A stretch of 64,000 bases of DNA from Candidatus Sulfopaludibacter sp. SbA3. Its GTDB lineage: Bacteria > Acidobacteriota > Terriglobia > Bryobacterales > Bryobacteraceae. Shown here piece after piece: positions 45,111 through 54,870 of this stretch. The notes under the pieces were generated by a model. The model was not told the origin of the DNA and did not search any database. It saw only the letters and a list, made by a program, of their open reading frames with translations. How positions within the stretch are numbered: the first letter of the stretch is position 1; each line of letters starts with the position of its first letter. Position numbers and translations under genes: made by a program. The DNA lies in assembly GCA_945893365.1 (NCBI GenBank), contig CAMDED010000006.1, positions 1-64,000 on the forward strand, read 5' to 3'.

Positions 45111-46619
45111 TCAGTCAGGCACAACCGGAGCTGCCGGTCCGGCGAGTGTCTCGGGGGGCGATACGCCGGCAGCCTTCATGACGCGGTGAAACGCCGCCAC
45201 CGTAACCGGCGATGGCTTGAAGTTCCCGAACCGGTGGCCCTCCGCGATCGTGAGCGGCGTCCAGCCGAATTTGTTCTTCCGGTTCCAGACTTCGATGTTC
45301 GCGCCTTTGGCGGCCAGGAACTCGACGGCGCGAGGGCTGTTCTTGTAGGCCGCCCCGTGCATCGCCGTCTCACCGTTCTTGTTGACCGCGTTCAGATCCG
45401 CCCCGAGATCGAGCGCTGCCTGCAGCGCTTCCAATACTTCCGTCTCCGTTCCCGCGTCCTCGCCTGGAGATCGCGTCCCGAGTCCGGCTGCCGCCATCAG
45501 CGGAGTGGAACCCTCTTCGTTTGCCAGGAGAGGGTCGGCGCCCAGCTCCGCCAACAGCCGCATTAATTCGGCGTCCGCATTCTTGGCGGCGAGCATGAAA
45601 GGCGTCGCGCCCAGCGTATTCAGACCGGTGAGTCCGAAACTGACGCGCCTGGTCATGCGCGCATTCAGGTTCGCATCGCGCGACGCCAGCTTCCGTACTA
45701 TCTGGAGGCTGGTCATGTTCCCGGACCCTTGCGGGGCAGGGTCGTTGTCGCCGAGGCCGGGCTTGCGGACCGACGTAATCGCGTGTAGGGCAGTGTAACC
45801 TGTGAGCGACGCGTTCGGGTCCGCCCCGGCGTCAAGCAGGATCGCCGCAAGCTCGAAATGGGCGTTCGCGACCGCCAGTACCAGGGCGCTTGTTCCGTTC
45901 CGGGGCGCCCCGGCGCCGCTCGCGAGCTTCGTCACGGAATTCCGTTCGGTTTGGATGGTCTCGTTGACGTCCGCGCCGGCTTTGAGCAGCCCGCGGACGA
46001 CGCCTATCCGCCCCTCGCGCGCCGCAAACAAAAGCGGCGTAAACCCGGACTGCAAACGGACGCGAAAATCCGCGCCGGCCCCGATGAGCGCTTCGACAAC
46101 CCCGGCGTGGCCTTCCGAGGCGGCCCACATCAGGGCGGTCTGCTGGCGCCTGGACTCCTTCGCGTTGATGTCGGCTCCGTGCGAAAGCAACGCCTTCACC
46201 GCGGTCTCGTTTCCGGTGCGCGCGGCCGTCATGAGAGCGGTCTCCCCGCCGGGAAGAGCGGTATTCGGATCCGCGCCCGCTTTCAACAAAAGCTCGACCA
46301 GGGCGGCGTTTCCATTCGTGCAGGCGAGCGAGAGGGGCGTCACGCCGTAACGATTCACCGCTTTCACGTTCGCGCCGGCGTGAATCAGTAGTTCGGCCGT
46401 TTCGAGATCGTCCTGGTGCGCCGCCCAATGCAAGGCCGTGGTCCCATCGACTTGCGGTGCGTTGACCCCGGCGCGCTTTTCGATAAGGGCGCGAATGGCC
46501 GCACGGTCCGACTGTTTCGCGGCATCCGCCAGCCGCGCATCGGAGACGGCGGCGCCAGCGAAACTGGCGGCGGACAATACGGCGGCCGCTGCCCATCCGC
46601 CAATGCGTTTTGCGTTCAT
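45111..46619 (-). CDS. Secreted ankyrin-repeat protein
   Basis: A 502-residue protein with a signal peptide (AAAVLSAASFAGAAVSDARL) and about ten ankyrin repeats. Typical units are DGTTALHWAAHQDDLETAEL, YGVTPLSLACTNGNAALVEL, GETALMTAARTGNETAVKAL and RQQTALMWAASEGHAGVVEA. Ankyrin arrays bind other proteins; exported versions are common in acidobacteria, often next to DUF1552/DUF1592 genes as here. It starts eight bases after the stop of the upstream DUF1552 gene, so the three minus-strand genes 50321 to 45111 form one operon. Confidence 0.87.
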   Translation of the reverse strand: MNAKRIGGWAAAAVLSAASFAGAAVSDARLADAAKQSDRAAIRALIEKRAGVNAPQVDGTTALHWAAHQDDLETAELLIHAGANVKAVNRYGVTPLSLACTNGNAALVELLLKAGADPNTALPGGETALMTAARTGNETAVKALLSHGADINAKESRRQQTALMWAASEGHAGVVEALIGAGADFRVRLQSGFTPLLFAAREGRIGVVRGLLKAGADVNETIQTERNSVTKLASGAGAPRNGTSALVLAVANAHFELAAILLDAGADPNASLTGYTALHAITSVRKPGLGDNDPAPQGSGNMTSLQIVRKLASRDANLNARMTRRVSFGLTGLNTLGATPFMLAAKNADAELMRLLAELGADPLLANEEGSTPLMAAAGLGTRSPGEDAGTETEVLEALQAALDLGADLNAVNKNGETAMHGAAYKNSPRAVEFLAAKGANIEVWNRKNKFGWTPLTIAEGHRFGNFKPSPVTVAAFHRVMKAAGVSPPETLAGPAAPVVPD

Positions 46620-46626
46620 GCCGCCC

Positions 46627-47970
46627 TCACAATGAAAGCGGATCGAGCAGTTCCTTCACCTTGCCGTTGCTGTCGGCAAAGGAGTCGAGGCGGACTCCGG
46701 CTTTTTCAAGCAACGTCAGGTGCAGATTCGCGAGCGGAGCGGGTTGGGCGTAGCGGATATGACGGCCGCCCTTGAGATTGCCCGCTCCGCCGCCCGCGAC
46801 GAGGATCGGCAGATTCACGTGGTCATGCACGTCGGGATTTCCCATGCCGCTGCCGTAGAGCAGGACGGAATGATCGAGGAGCGAGCCGTTTCCATCTCGC
46901 GTGGACTTCAGCTTGTCGAGGAAATAGGCGAACAGCGACACATGGAACGCGTTGATTTGCGCCACCTTCGCCAGCATTTCGGGGTTCCCCTTGTTGTGCG
47001 TGAGCGGGTGATGCGCTTCGGAAACGCCGATTTCGGGGTACGTTCGCGTACTGGCTTCGCGAGCGAGCTGAAACGTGATCACCCTCGTGACGTCGGCCTG
47101 CATTGCGAGCACCTGCAAGTCGAACATCAGGCGCGCATGGTCGGCGTATGAAGCCGGTACTCCAACGGGACGATCGAGATCCGGCAGTTGGGAGCCGGCG
47201 GTTGCAGCCTCCGCCTTCTGTATACGCCGCTCCACTTCACGAACGGTATCGAGGTACTGCGTCACTTTGTTGCGGTCGCCGGCGCCGAGCTTTTTTTGAA
47301 GACGGGTGATATCTTCATTTACCCAATCGAGAAGGCTCGCGTTCTTCCGCAGTTCGGCGCGGCGGTCCGCCGTGCTGCCGCCCTCACCGAACAGGCGCTC
47401 GAAAACGATGCGCGGGTGAGCCTCGGCGGGAAGCGGCGTCGTCGGCGAGGACCAGGACAGGTTGTTCTGGTAGACGCAGGCGTAGCCGTTGTCGCATTGG
47501 CCAACGGTGGTGAGCAGATCCATGGCGAGCTCGAGCGAAGGCAGGCGCGTGTCGGCTCCCATGTTCTTCGCGGCGATCTGATCGACGGTCGTGCCCAGAT
47601 GGTAGTCGCTACTCTCGGTCCACTTGGCCGTGGCCGCGCTGAGGAAGCCGGCGTTCGAGGTCGCATGAGTGCCCGGATACGAGTTCTTCAACTCCATATT
47701 CGTGATCACGGTGAGCTGATCCACGAACGCGGCGAGCGAGCGAAGCGATGGGGAGAGCTCGGTGAGACGGTCCGCTCCGGGAGGGGTCCACTGCCTGATG
47801 TTCGAGCCCATGGGGACGTACACAAATCCAAGCCGGCGCACCGGTTTCGCGGGCGTCGCGGCGAGCGCGGTCATGGCCGGAACCATGGCGTCGAGCAGCG
47901 GCAATGCCAAGGTGGCGCCCATGCCCCGCAGCAAAGTGCGGCGCGGCAGAGATTTCTTCGTGACGATCAT
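46627..47970 (-). CDS. DUF1552 Tat-exported protein (first copy)
   Basis: A 447-residue DUF1552 protein. The N-terminus KKSLPRRTLLRGMGATLALP carries a twin-arginine motif and hydrophobic stretch, so it is exported folded. The body has family-typical segments FVYVPMGSNIRQWTPPG, TSNAGFLSAATAKWTES, LYGSGMGNPDVHDHVNLPIL and RHIRYAQPAPLANLHL, related to the DUF1501/alkaline-phosphatase-like group. It is always found with DUF1592-type cytochrome proteins. Here it follows that partner with a four-base overlap (47967-47970). The biochemical role is not established. Confidence 0.88.
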   Translation of the reverse strand: MIVTKKSLPRRTLLRGMGATLALPLLDAMVPAMTALAATPAKPVRRLGFVYVPMGSNIRQWTPPGADRLTELSPSLRSLAAFVDQLTVITNMELKNSYPGTHATSNAGFLSAATAKWTESSDYHLGTTVDQIAAKNMGADTRLPSLELAMDLLTTVGQCDNGYACVYQNNLSWSSPTTPLPAEAHPRIVFERLFGEGGSTADRRAELRKNASLLDWVNEDITRLQKKLGAGDRNKVTQYLDTVREVERRIQKAEAATAGSQLPDLDRPVGVPASYADHARLMFDLQVLAMQADVTRVITFQLAREASTRTYPEIGVSEAHHPLTHNKGNPEMLAKVAQINAFHVSLFAYFLDKLKSTRDGNGSLLDHSVLLYGSGMGNPDVHDHVNLPILVAGGGAGNLKGGRHIRYAQPAPLANLHLTLLEKAGVRLDSFADSNGKVKELLDPLSL

Positions 47971-50321
47971 TGTGACCTCCTCATCTGAAACGGTGTGCTC
48001 GCGGCGATTCCAACGATGAACGACGAGAATCGCAAATCTTTGGCCCGCGCTTCTCGAACGACCTTGCGGACCGCGGGGGCGTCGTAATATTCTACTCCCC
48101 TGCCAAGTGAATAAGTAAGAAGTTTTTCGGAAAAAGTCGTCAGAAAGGCTTCCGGACGGCTTTCGAACGCCTTCAGGAGTCCGGACACGCCGGTGAACTT
48201 GCTGCCGTCCGGGAGCCCTCCGGAAGCGTCGATGGGCGTGGCTTCCTCGGTGTTCCGCCAGCGGCCGACGGCGTCGTAGTTCTCAAGCGAGAAGCCGACG
48301 GGGTCCATCAATTGATGGCAGCCGGAGCAGGCGGGATTCGTGCGGTGCTCGGCCAGACGTTCCCGCATCGGCGGAATTTTTCCGGACCCCAGGTTCTCTT
48401 TCAATGCCGGCACGGCAGCCGGGGGTGGCGGCGGAGGCACGCCGAGAATATTGTCCAGTATCCACTTGCCGCGAATCACGGGCGAGGTCCGGGTGGCGTA
48501 GGAGGTGACGGTGAGAACGCTTCCCTGGCGGAGCAGGCCGCCTCGCTCGGCGTTGTTGCCGGGACCGAATTCGACGCGGCGGAAGCGGCTGCCGTATACA
48601 TTGGGAATTCCATAGTGTTTGGCGAGGCGCTCATTGAGGAAGGTGTAATTCGCCGTAAGCAAGTCGAGAACGCTGCGATCCTCGCGCATCACGCTCTCGA
48701 AAAACATTTCGGTCTCCTGGCGGAAGGACTGGCGCAGGTTGTCGTCGAAGTCCGGGAATAACCTCATGTCGGGATTTGCAGACGCCAGATTGCGCAGGTA
48801 CAGCCACTGCGCGGCAAAGTTGTTGGCGAGCGCCTGCGAACGCGAATCGGCCAGCATGCGGCGCACTTGTTGTTCGAGCACGGCCGGTGTTTTTAGTTTT
48901 CCGGCGATGGCCACGTCGAGCAGCTCGTCGTCCGGAATGCTGCTCCAAAGGAAGAACGAGAGGCGCGTGGCCAGCTCCAAATCGCCGATTCGGTAAGCGG
49001 TGTTCGGGGCAATTCCGGTGGGGTCCTGCTCGACGCGGAAAAGAAATTCCGGGCTGACCAGCACCGCTCGCAACGCCATTTCGATGCCCGCTTCGAAGCC
49101 CCCTTCCTTGCGCGCCTCATGGAAGAATTTCAGCGGGACTTGCAAGTCCGCATCGGTCACGGGCCGCCGGTACGCGCGGCGCATGAGTGCCGCAAGCGAT
49201 CGTTTGGCGCAGCCTGCTTCCTCTCCTGGGTTGACGGGACGGCATGCGAGGATGCGCCGTCTGCTGGGCGTGTCGCCGGGACCGCTCGCGTTGTAAGGGC
49301 CGTTGATCGTGATGGAGTAGACGGCGGGCTGAATTCGCGGATGCCGGTCCATGTTGAAATGGACTTGGTAGGGCTGGCGCTCGGTCTCGATCAGCGTTGA
49401 CGGATTTTTCAGAAACGCGGCGGCGAGCGAATGCGGACCAGCGTTCACGGGGACGCGGACGTTCAGGTGCGTGTCCACGGCGTGATGGTCGTTGTCTTTC
49501 GGGGGCGGCTTCACCGTGAACAGCTTCACGCGCTCGCCCTCGAGCGTCAACTCCACTTCGTGGGGCTCGTACAGGCCCTCGACATGCTCATTGCGGTCTC
49601 GCGTGAGGCGAAGCTGGATCTCGTATTCGGCGTCTTGCGGGAAGGTGTGTTGAATTACCGTTCCGCCGCGCGTACCGAACGGAAGCTTGTCGAAATGCTC
49701 CTCCTGCGTGAGGTCGGGCGGCAGGATGATAGTGTCGCCGCCGGGAGAACGGCTGGGGCTCCCCATCGCCAGACGGCTGATCTTCCGCGCCGCCGACAGG
49801 TATCGTTCCAATAAAGTGGGCGAGAGGTCTCCGACCGTCACGTTGTCGAAGCCGTGGCTCGATTCGTCGGCAGGCAGGAGCGGCCCGGCATCGACATCAA
49901 GCGCAAGCAGGTCCCGGATGGCGTTGCGGTACTCGGTCCGATTCAGACGACGGAAGGTATCGGTGCGGCCGGGGTTGGGCTTCGCCGCAGCCGCACCGTC
50001 GAGTGAGGTTTCAAGCGACGAGAGCACGGCTTTGTACGTCGTCTCGTCCGGCCGCGGCAATCCGGCGGGCGGCATGTAACGGCCGCTGAGTTTCCGGACG
50101 ACTTTCTCCCACGCTTCCGGGTGTTGGCTAACGAGGTCGGGGTTCAGGGCGTCGAGCGCGAGCGGCGGCGACTTCGTTTTGGCGTTGTGGCAGCCCACGC
50201 AATATTTATTGACGACAGCGCGCAATGGGGCGGCGGTGGGAGGCGGCGCGGCAGGCGCGCCGAGGAGGAATCCGCCGACGGCCAAGGAAAGCACCGGAAT
50301 ACGAATCGCGCGTGAGATCAT
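47967..50321 (-). CDS. DUF1592/DUF1588-type cytochrome c-like protein (first copy)
   Basis: A 784-residue exported protein with a signal peptide (SLAVGGFLLGAPAAPPPTAA). It has an N-terminal planctomycete-type cytochrome heme motif CVGCHNAKTK, DUF1587 (FRRLNRTEYRNAIRDLLALD), a jelly-roll-like middle, DUF1595 and DUF1592 (ATRLSFFLWSSIPDDELLD), DUF1588 (GLLRQGSVLTVTSYATRTSP) and C-terminal DUF1585. A second CxxCH (CSGCHQLMDPVGFSLENYD) sits in DUF1588. Two heme sites suggest periplasmic electron transfer coupled to an unknown oxidation, perhaps of polysaccharides. First gene of the operon with DUF1552 and the ankyrin gene. Confidence 0.9.
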   Translation of the reverse strand: MISRAIRIPVLSLAVGGFLLGAPAAPPPTAAPLRAVVNKYCVGCHNAKTKSPPLALDALNPDLVSQHPEAWEKVVRKLSGRYMPPAGLPRPDETTYKAVLSSLETSLDGAAAAKPNPGRTDTFRRLNRTEYRNAIRDLLALDVDAGPLLPADESSHGFDNVTVGDLSPTLLERYLSAARKISRLAMGSPSRSPGGDTIILPPDLTQEEHFDKLPFGTRGGTVIQHTFPQDAEYEIQLRLTRDRNEHVEGLYEPHEVELTLEGERVKLFTVKPPPKDNDHHAVDTHLNVRVPVNAGPHSLAAAFLKNPSTLIETERQPYQVHFNMDRHPRIQPAVYSITINGPYNASGPGDTPSRRRILACRPVNPGEEAGCAKRSLAALMRRAYRRPVTDADLQVPLKFFHEARKEGGFEAGIEMALRAVLVSPEFLFRVEQDPTGIAPNTAYRIGDLELATRLSFFLWSSIPDDELLDVAIAGKLKTPAVLEQQVRRMLADSRSQALANNFAAQWLYLRNLASANPDMRLFPDFDDNLRQSFRQETEMFFESVMREDRSVLDLLTANYTFLNERLAKHYGIPNVYGSRFRRVEFGPGNNAERGGLLRQGSVLTVTSYATRTSPVIRGKWILDNILGVPPPPPPAAVPALKENLGSGKIPPMRERLAEHRTNPACSGCHQLMDPVGFSLENYDAVGRWRNTEEATPIDASGGLPDGSKFTGVSGLLKAFESRPEAFLTTFSEKLLTYSLGRGVEYYDAPAVRKVVREARAKDLRFSSFIVGIAASTPFQMRRSQ

Positions 50322-50455
50322 TACAATAAGGTTTCCGGGGAACTATGATTAGTATACAATCTCACGGGCACTGGCGGAGCCGCGGGGAGTTCGTTTCGCG
50401 CAAATCCTCCACGGCCAGGGGCGAGTAATCCGGCCCAAACTGCTACACGACTGGT

Positions 50456-50848
50456 TCAGGCCTTTGCGGCCCCAATCACAAGGTCGAGGCCGGCGGCTTC
50501 GGCGAACGCCCGGAAGTCCCGATCTCGCGTAAGGAGGGGAATCCCGCGGTCGATACAACTCTGGGCGATCAGGGCATCGCCGAGTCGCGCCTTAGGCCGC
50601 TTCGCCAACACCTTCGCTCGCAGCGCGCCTGCCCGTTGCCAATAGCCGGGTCGGATTTCGATCAAAGGCAGTTGGGTGAGGGTTTGCGCAACGTCTGCAG
50701 GAAGGTTCGGGTCGCTCAGTACTTCGGTGAGCACAACGGGCGCCATTAGCACCTGCCGGTCCTCCAGCGCCGTGTCGAGCAGTTGGGCGTCCTCGCCGCC
50801 ATCTCCTTGCAGGAAGGCAATCCATGTGCTGGTGTCGACAGCGATCAT
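50456..50848 (-). CDS. vapC: VapC-type PIN-domain toxin
   Basis: A 130-residue PIN-domain ribonuclease. The acidic active-site residues can be placed: D5 in MIAVDTSTWIAFLQG, Glu in VVLTEVLSD, Asp in ARLGDALIAQSC and Asp in PLLTRDRDFRAF. VapC toxins cleave tRNA or rRNA when not bound by their antitoxin. It overlaps the upstream antitoxin gene by four bases (50845-50848), the classic antitoxin-first order. The module sits between two DUF1592 operons and is probably a mobile or stabilising insertion. Confidence 0.88.
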   Translation of the reverse strand: MIAVDTSTWIAFLQGDGGEDAQLLDTALEDRQVLMAPVVLTEVLSDPNLPADVAQTLTQLPLIEIRPGYWQRAGALRAKVLAKRPKARLGDALIAQSCIDRGIPLLTRDRDFRAFAEAAGLDLVIGAAKA

Positions 50849-51048
50849 CGGTCGGCCTTCAGATCGGCCAACGTGCGCGAGAAGCGAACCTTGCCCCGGA
50901 GTTGACGCAGCCGCGCGTAGGCCTGCGATGCCGCAACCAGCTGCAGCCCGGTACGGACGGTCTGCGTGATGCCGGTACCGCTGGCTCGTTGCGCCTTCTC
51001 GAGAAGTTCCAGTGGGACCTCGACGGTGATCTTGCGCGCTGTCTCCAT
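50845..51048 (-). CDS. vapB: VapB-type antitoxin
   Basis: A 67-residue antitoxin, METARKITVEVPLELLEKAQ onward. The N-terminal strand ITVEVP followed by two helices fits a ribbon-helix-helix DNA-binding fold; the tail RQLRGKVRFSRTLADLKADR would wrap the toxin. The ATG at 51048 is chosen because the RHH strand must be near the start; the frame is open to 51132. It should repress its own promoter and neutralise the PIN toxin whose gene overlaps it. Confidence 0.83.
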   Translation of the reverse strand: METARKITVEVPLELLEKAQRASGTGITQTVRTGLQLVAASQAYARLRQLRGKVRFSRTLADLKADR

Positions 51049-51128
51049 TACGCCCACGATACCATAAGCGCTACCAGCATCGAATATGGCCATGCTCCTC
51101 CAGGTGGATGCGAATGTTGAAGAGTCCG

Positions 51129-53489
51129 TCAACGTTTCGGAGTCAGGACTTCCGGTTTCACCTGGTTCAAGTGACTGGCGGCATCCTGTTTCAACGCGTT
51201 CAAACCCGAGATATTCAGCGTCCGCTGCGGTATGACCGGCTCCGGCGCGACCGCGCCTCCCTGCGAATTGCGGAAAGGCACGCTCAACACAATTTCCCGG
51301 ATGAGCGTCCGTGCCCGATAGCCGTCCTTCGCTGCCGTTTCGACAAGCCGCTCGACGGTGCAGCTATCGCCATCCTGCAGGCTCCGGCCGAGCGCGTAGC
51401 CGAGCACGCGGCCCGTCAGATTCCGCACGAAGTCGTCCTTGCGGTCAAGCAAAGCTTTGCGCAGCTCCACCGGGCCGTTGAACCTTTCGCCCGACGGCAG
51501 CACGCCCATCGCGTCAACCGGTTTGCCATCGGCCTCCTTGTCGCGCCAACGGCCCATCCAGTCGAAATTCTCCAAACCGAGACCGATCGGGTCCATCAGG
51601 TTGTGGCACGCCGCGCAGGAGGGGTCCGCGCGATGCCGCGCCAGTTGCTCCCGCACGTTGAGCTTCACGCCGTTTACTCCGCCGGCCTTCAACTGCGGCA
51701 CGTCGGGCGGCGGAGGCGGAACCGGCGTCCCAAGCAACGTTTCGAGAGCCCAGGCTCCGCGAAGCACCGGACTCGTCTCCTGGTAACGCGACGTCATCGC
51801 CAGCACGCCGCTGAGACCGAGGACGCCCGCGCGCCGGTTATCCGGCCACTCGACCAGGCGGAACTCGCTGTCGTTGAGCGCGGCTTTCACCCGATCCTCG
51901 ATCTGATAGAACTTCGCGAGGCGCTGCGTCAGGTGCGTATAGTCGGCATTCAGCAGCTCGATCACGCTGCGGTTTTCGCCGAGGATGCGGTCGAACAGCA
52001 GGACGGGCTGCGCCTTCAGATCGGCCGCGATGTCCGGGGTGTAGTAAGACTGGATTTCAGTGATCAGCGGCATCACGCGCCCGCCAATATCCTGCGTGCC
52101 CAGCCACTGTCCGACAAAGCTATTGACGAAGGTGCGCGACCGCGGGTCGTCGAGCATCCGCTCCACCTGAGCGGCGAGCACTTTCGGGTCCTGGAGCCGG
52201 CGCTGTTCGGCCAGCCGGAATAGCGGCTCGTCGGGCATGGTGGACCAAAGAAAATACGAGAGCCGCGTGGCGAGTTCGTATTGGCTCAGAGGATAGACGC
52301 CTGGCTTTTCCTGCTTCCGTTCGATTCGAAACAGAAACTCGGGCCACACGAGCACCGCTTTCAGAGTGAGCTTGACGCGCTCCTCGTAGGGGTCGCCGCG
52401 TTCCGCGGCCCGGTCGTACATTGCGAGGAACCGCTCGATCTCATCCGGCGTCACAGGTCTCCGGAAAGCCTTCGGAAGGAGCGTTTCGAGGATCTGGCGC
52501 GCGGCCTTGCGAGGCTGGAGCGGCCGCTCTCCGGGTTCCATGCCGAATAAGCGATAATGCAAGGCTCGCTTCTCGGATAGAGGCGGGTCCTTCTTCTGTA
52601 ATATGGTCAGACTCGTGAGCGCCGCAACGGATTCGCCGGGAGCCACCGACAACATGCGCGTGCCGCGCGCGAGGTTGACTTGAAGCCGGGCGACGGTCGC
52701 GCGGGGCGACGCTTTGCGATCCGCGCGCCTCCGCTGTATCGCCATCGCGCCCACATCCGCGCCGTCCACCTTGAGCGACAACGCGGGCGTGGACTCGCCT
52801 GCTTCGAAGGCTACCAGCACGTCATAGCTCCCATCCATGTAGACAGGGACGCTCGCGGAAAGCCCCTCGGCCGGCTTCAAGGGGTCGGCTGTGATGGTCA
52901 TCGAGAGCGGAGGAGAGATGAGGACGCGGTCGAGAATCTGCTGCGCGGCTTCGAGATAACGCTCCGTCAACACAGGCGGCACGAACAGCGTTTCGCCATT
53001 CGTATCGAATCCCGCGCCGCCGGTTCCATCGGCGGGGAGAATTCCCAGGACTTCAAAATCGATGCCCAGCAGATCGCGAATCGTGTTATGGTACTCGCGC
53101 CGGTTCAGACGCCGCGTGATCGCTGCGCCCGCGTACTCTCCGGCGCTGCAAGCGGTTTCGCGGAGGCGGTTGTCGATCCAGGCCGATACGCGAAAGCGAT
53201 CTTCCTCGCTGAGTTTGACCGCGGCCGTCTGCCCGGCGGGCGGCATGGTTCGGTTACGTATCTGGGCAGCCACGCTCCGCCACAATCCGCGGTTCGACTC
53301 GATTGCGCCGACGTCCTCGCCCTTCAGAAAAGCCGCCGGATTCTTCGGGTTGCCGGAGTTGTGACAGGCCGCGCAATTCCGCACCAGGACCGGTCGAATC
53401 TTCTGAGCGAATTCCTGGGCGGCATCGGGCGCGGACCGCGCTGCGCCCGGCAATAGAAGCGCCGCGAAGGCGAGTGAAAGAAGGCGCAT
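51129..53489 (-). CDS. DUF1592/DUF1588-type cytochrome c-like protein (second copy)
   Basis: A 786-residue paralogue of the protein at 47967-50321. It has a signal peptide (LLSLAFAALLLPGAARSAPD), N-terminal heme motif CAACHNSGNPKN, DUF1587 (ITRRLNRREYHNTIRDLLGI), DUF1592 (YELATRLSYFLWSTMPDEPL), DUF1588 with the second heme motif CAACHNLMDPIGLGLENFD, and DUF1585 (LTGRVLGYALGRSLQ). In this copy the gene follows its DUF1552 partner (four-base gap at 53490-53493), the reverse of the first pair. Periplasmic, function unknown, probably redox. Confidence 0.9.
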   Translation of the reverse strand: MRLLSLAFAALLLPGAARSAPDAAQEFAQKIRPVLVRNCAACHNSGNPKNPAAFLKGEDVGAIESNRGLWRSVAAQIRNRTMPPAGQTAAVKLSEEDRFRVSAWIDNRLRETACSAGEYAGAAITRRLNRREYHNTIRDLLGIDFEVLGILPADGTGGAGFDTNGETLFVPPVLTERYLEAAQQILDRVLISPPLSMTITADPLKPAEGLSASVPVYMDGSYDVLVAFEAGESTPALSLKVDGADVGAMAIQRRRADRKASPRATVARLQVNLARGTRMLSVAPGESVAALTSLTILQKKDPPLSEKRALHYRLFGMEPGERPLQPRKAARQILETLLPKAFRRPVTPDEIERFLAMYDRAAERGDPYEERVKLTLKAVLVWPEFLFRIERKQEKPGVYPLSQYELATRLSYFLWSTMPDEPLFRLAEQRRLQDPKVLAAQVERMLDDPRSRTFVNSFVGQWLGTQDIGGRVMPLITEIQSYYTPDIAADLKAQPVLLFDRILGENRSVIELLNADYTHLTQRLAKFYQIEDRVKAALNDSEFRLVEWPDNRRAGVLGLSGVLAMTSRYQETSPVLRGAWALETLLGTPVPPPPPDVPQLKAGGVNGVKLNVREQLARHRADPSCAACHNLMDPIGLGLENFDWMGRWRDKEADGKPVDAMGVLPSGERFNGPVELRKALLDRKDDFVRNLTGRVLGYALGRSLQDGDSCTVERLVETAAKDGYRARTLIREIVLSVPFRNSQGGAVAPEPVIPQRTLNISGLNALKQDAASHLNQVKPEVLTPKR

Positions 53490-53493
53490 GAAA

Positions 53494-54870
53494 CTAAGAA
53501 AGGCCTTCGAGCGCGCCGGTGCTGTCTCCGAACGACTTCTCCATGATCCCCATCCGGTTCAACATCGCCAGATACAGATTGCACACAGGCGTTCTTTCGG
53601 GAGCGCGCAGCCGGCGTCCGGGACGCAGCGCGCCTTTACCCCGCCCGGCCAGAAACAGCGGCAGGTTTTCCACGGCGTGGCGGTTTCCGTCTTTGAGCGA
53701 ACCGCCGAACATGATCATCGAATTGTCCAGCAGCGACGTTCCGCCTTCATCGAGGCTCTTAACCTTGCCAAGGAAATACGCCATTTGCTCCGTATGCCAG
53801 TTGATGATCTTTCCGTATTGCTCGCGGGTGGGCGGGTCGTCGGCGTGATGCGAAAGTGAATGGAAGCCGCCGCGTACGCCGGGCAGGAAGGAATAGTCCT
53901 GGCTCGATTGCGCGTCGCCGAACATGAAGGTGCCGATGCGCGTCGAGTCGGACCAGAACGCCAGTATGAAGATATCGAGCATCAGCCGGACGTGCTCCTC
54001 ATGAGTTGCCGGAATCCCCGCGGCGGGACGGTCGAGCGGGAACTTTCCCTGATTGATCCAGCGCTTCTGAGGGCGGAGGGAGGCTTCGAGGCGCTGCTCG
54101 ACCGAGCGCACGGATTCGAAATACTCGTCGAGCCTCACGCGGTCGGAAGCGCTGCCGTTTTGCCGCAGCGATTTCGCGCCTTCGAGCACCAGGTCGAGGA
54201 CGCTCTTGTCGTCGCGCTGGAGGGCGGAGAGGAGCGCCGGGTCCTTCGGATTGACGCTCGAAACCACGGGCGCGCGGTTGTTCCGGAACAAGCGGTCGAA
54301 GGCCAGTTGCGGGACGATTTCCTTGGGCACGGGCGTGTGCCGGTCCCGCCAGGAGATGAAGGAGCCGTACATGCGGGCGAAGCCGCCGCCAGCGGTATCG
54401 ATCCCGTTGCGCGGCGTGTCGAGGCCCAGTTCGATGGTCGGGATCGACGTCAGAGAGCCTATGCGCTGTCCGGCCAATTGATCGGCCGAGGTTGCGCCGG
54501 TGTCAAGATCGTCCGCGGTCGTGCGCTGGACGTAGCCGCCGGAGAGCCAGATCGGCACCTTCGGCCAGTGCCCGTTTCGCCCGACGGAATTCCGATTCCA
54601 GAGATTTTCCAGCAGGATGAAATCGTTCTTGAATTTTTCGAGAGGCTTCAAGTGGGGCGTGATCTCGTAGTCCTCGCCGTCACCGGGCGGTGTCCACTGC
54701 TCGGGGCGCACGCCGTTCGGCATAAACATGAATGCCATGCGGAGGGGCGGTTCGGACAGCGTTTGCACGCCGTTCGCGGGGGCGGCGTCCGACATCCGTT
54801 CAAGCCACGGCAGCGAGAGCGCTACGCCTGCGCCGCGCAAGAGTGTTCGTCTGGCGATCGATTTGGACAT
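53494..54870 (-). CDS. DUF1552 Tat-exported protein (second copy)
   Basis: A 458-residue DUF1552 protein with Tat signal SKSIARRTLLRGAGVALSLP. Family segments match the first copy: FMPNGVRPEQWTPPG, LLDNSMIMFGGSLKDGNRHA, NLPLFLAGRGKGALRPGRRL and TPVCNLYLAMLNRMG. ATG 54870 has AGGAAG about nine bases upstream and is preferred to the long extension to 55020. First gene of a two-gene operon with the DUF1592 protein. Confidence 0.88.
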   Translation of the reverse strand: MSKSIARRTLLRGAGVALSLPWLERMSDAAPANGVQTLSEPPLRMAFMFMPNGVRPEQWTPPGDGEDYEITPHLKPLEKFKNDFILLENLWNRNSVGRNGHWPKVPIWLSGGYVQRTTADDLDTGATSADQLAGQRIGSLTSIPTIELGLDTPRNGIDTAGGGFARMYGSFISWRDRHTPVPKEIVPQLAFDRLFRNNRAPVVSSVNPKDPALLSALQRDDKSVLDLVLEGAKSLRQNGSASDRVRLDEYFESVRSVEQRLEASLRPQKRWINQGKFPLDRPAAGIPATHEEHVRLMLDIFILAFWSDSTRIGTFMFGDAQSSQDYSFLPGVRGGFHSLSHHADDPPTREQYGKIINWHTEQMAYFLGKVKSLDEGGTSLLDNSMIMFGGSLKDGNRHAVENLPLFLAGRGKGALRPGRRLRAPERTPVCNLYLAMLNRMGIMEKSFGDSTGALEGLS

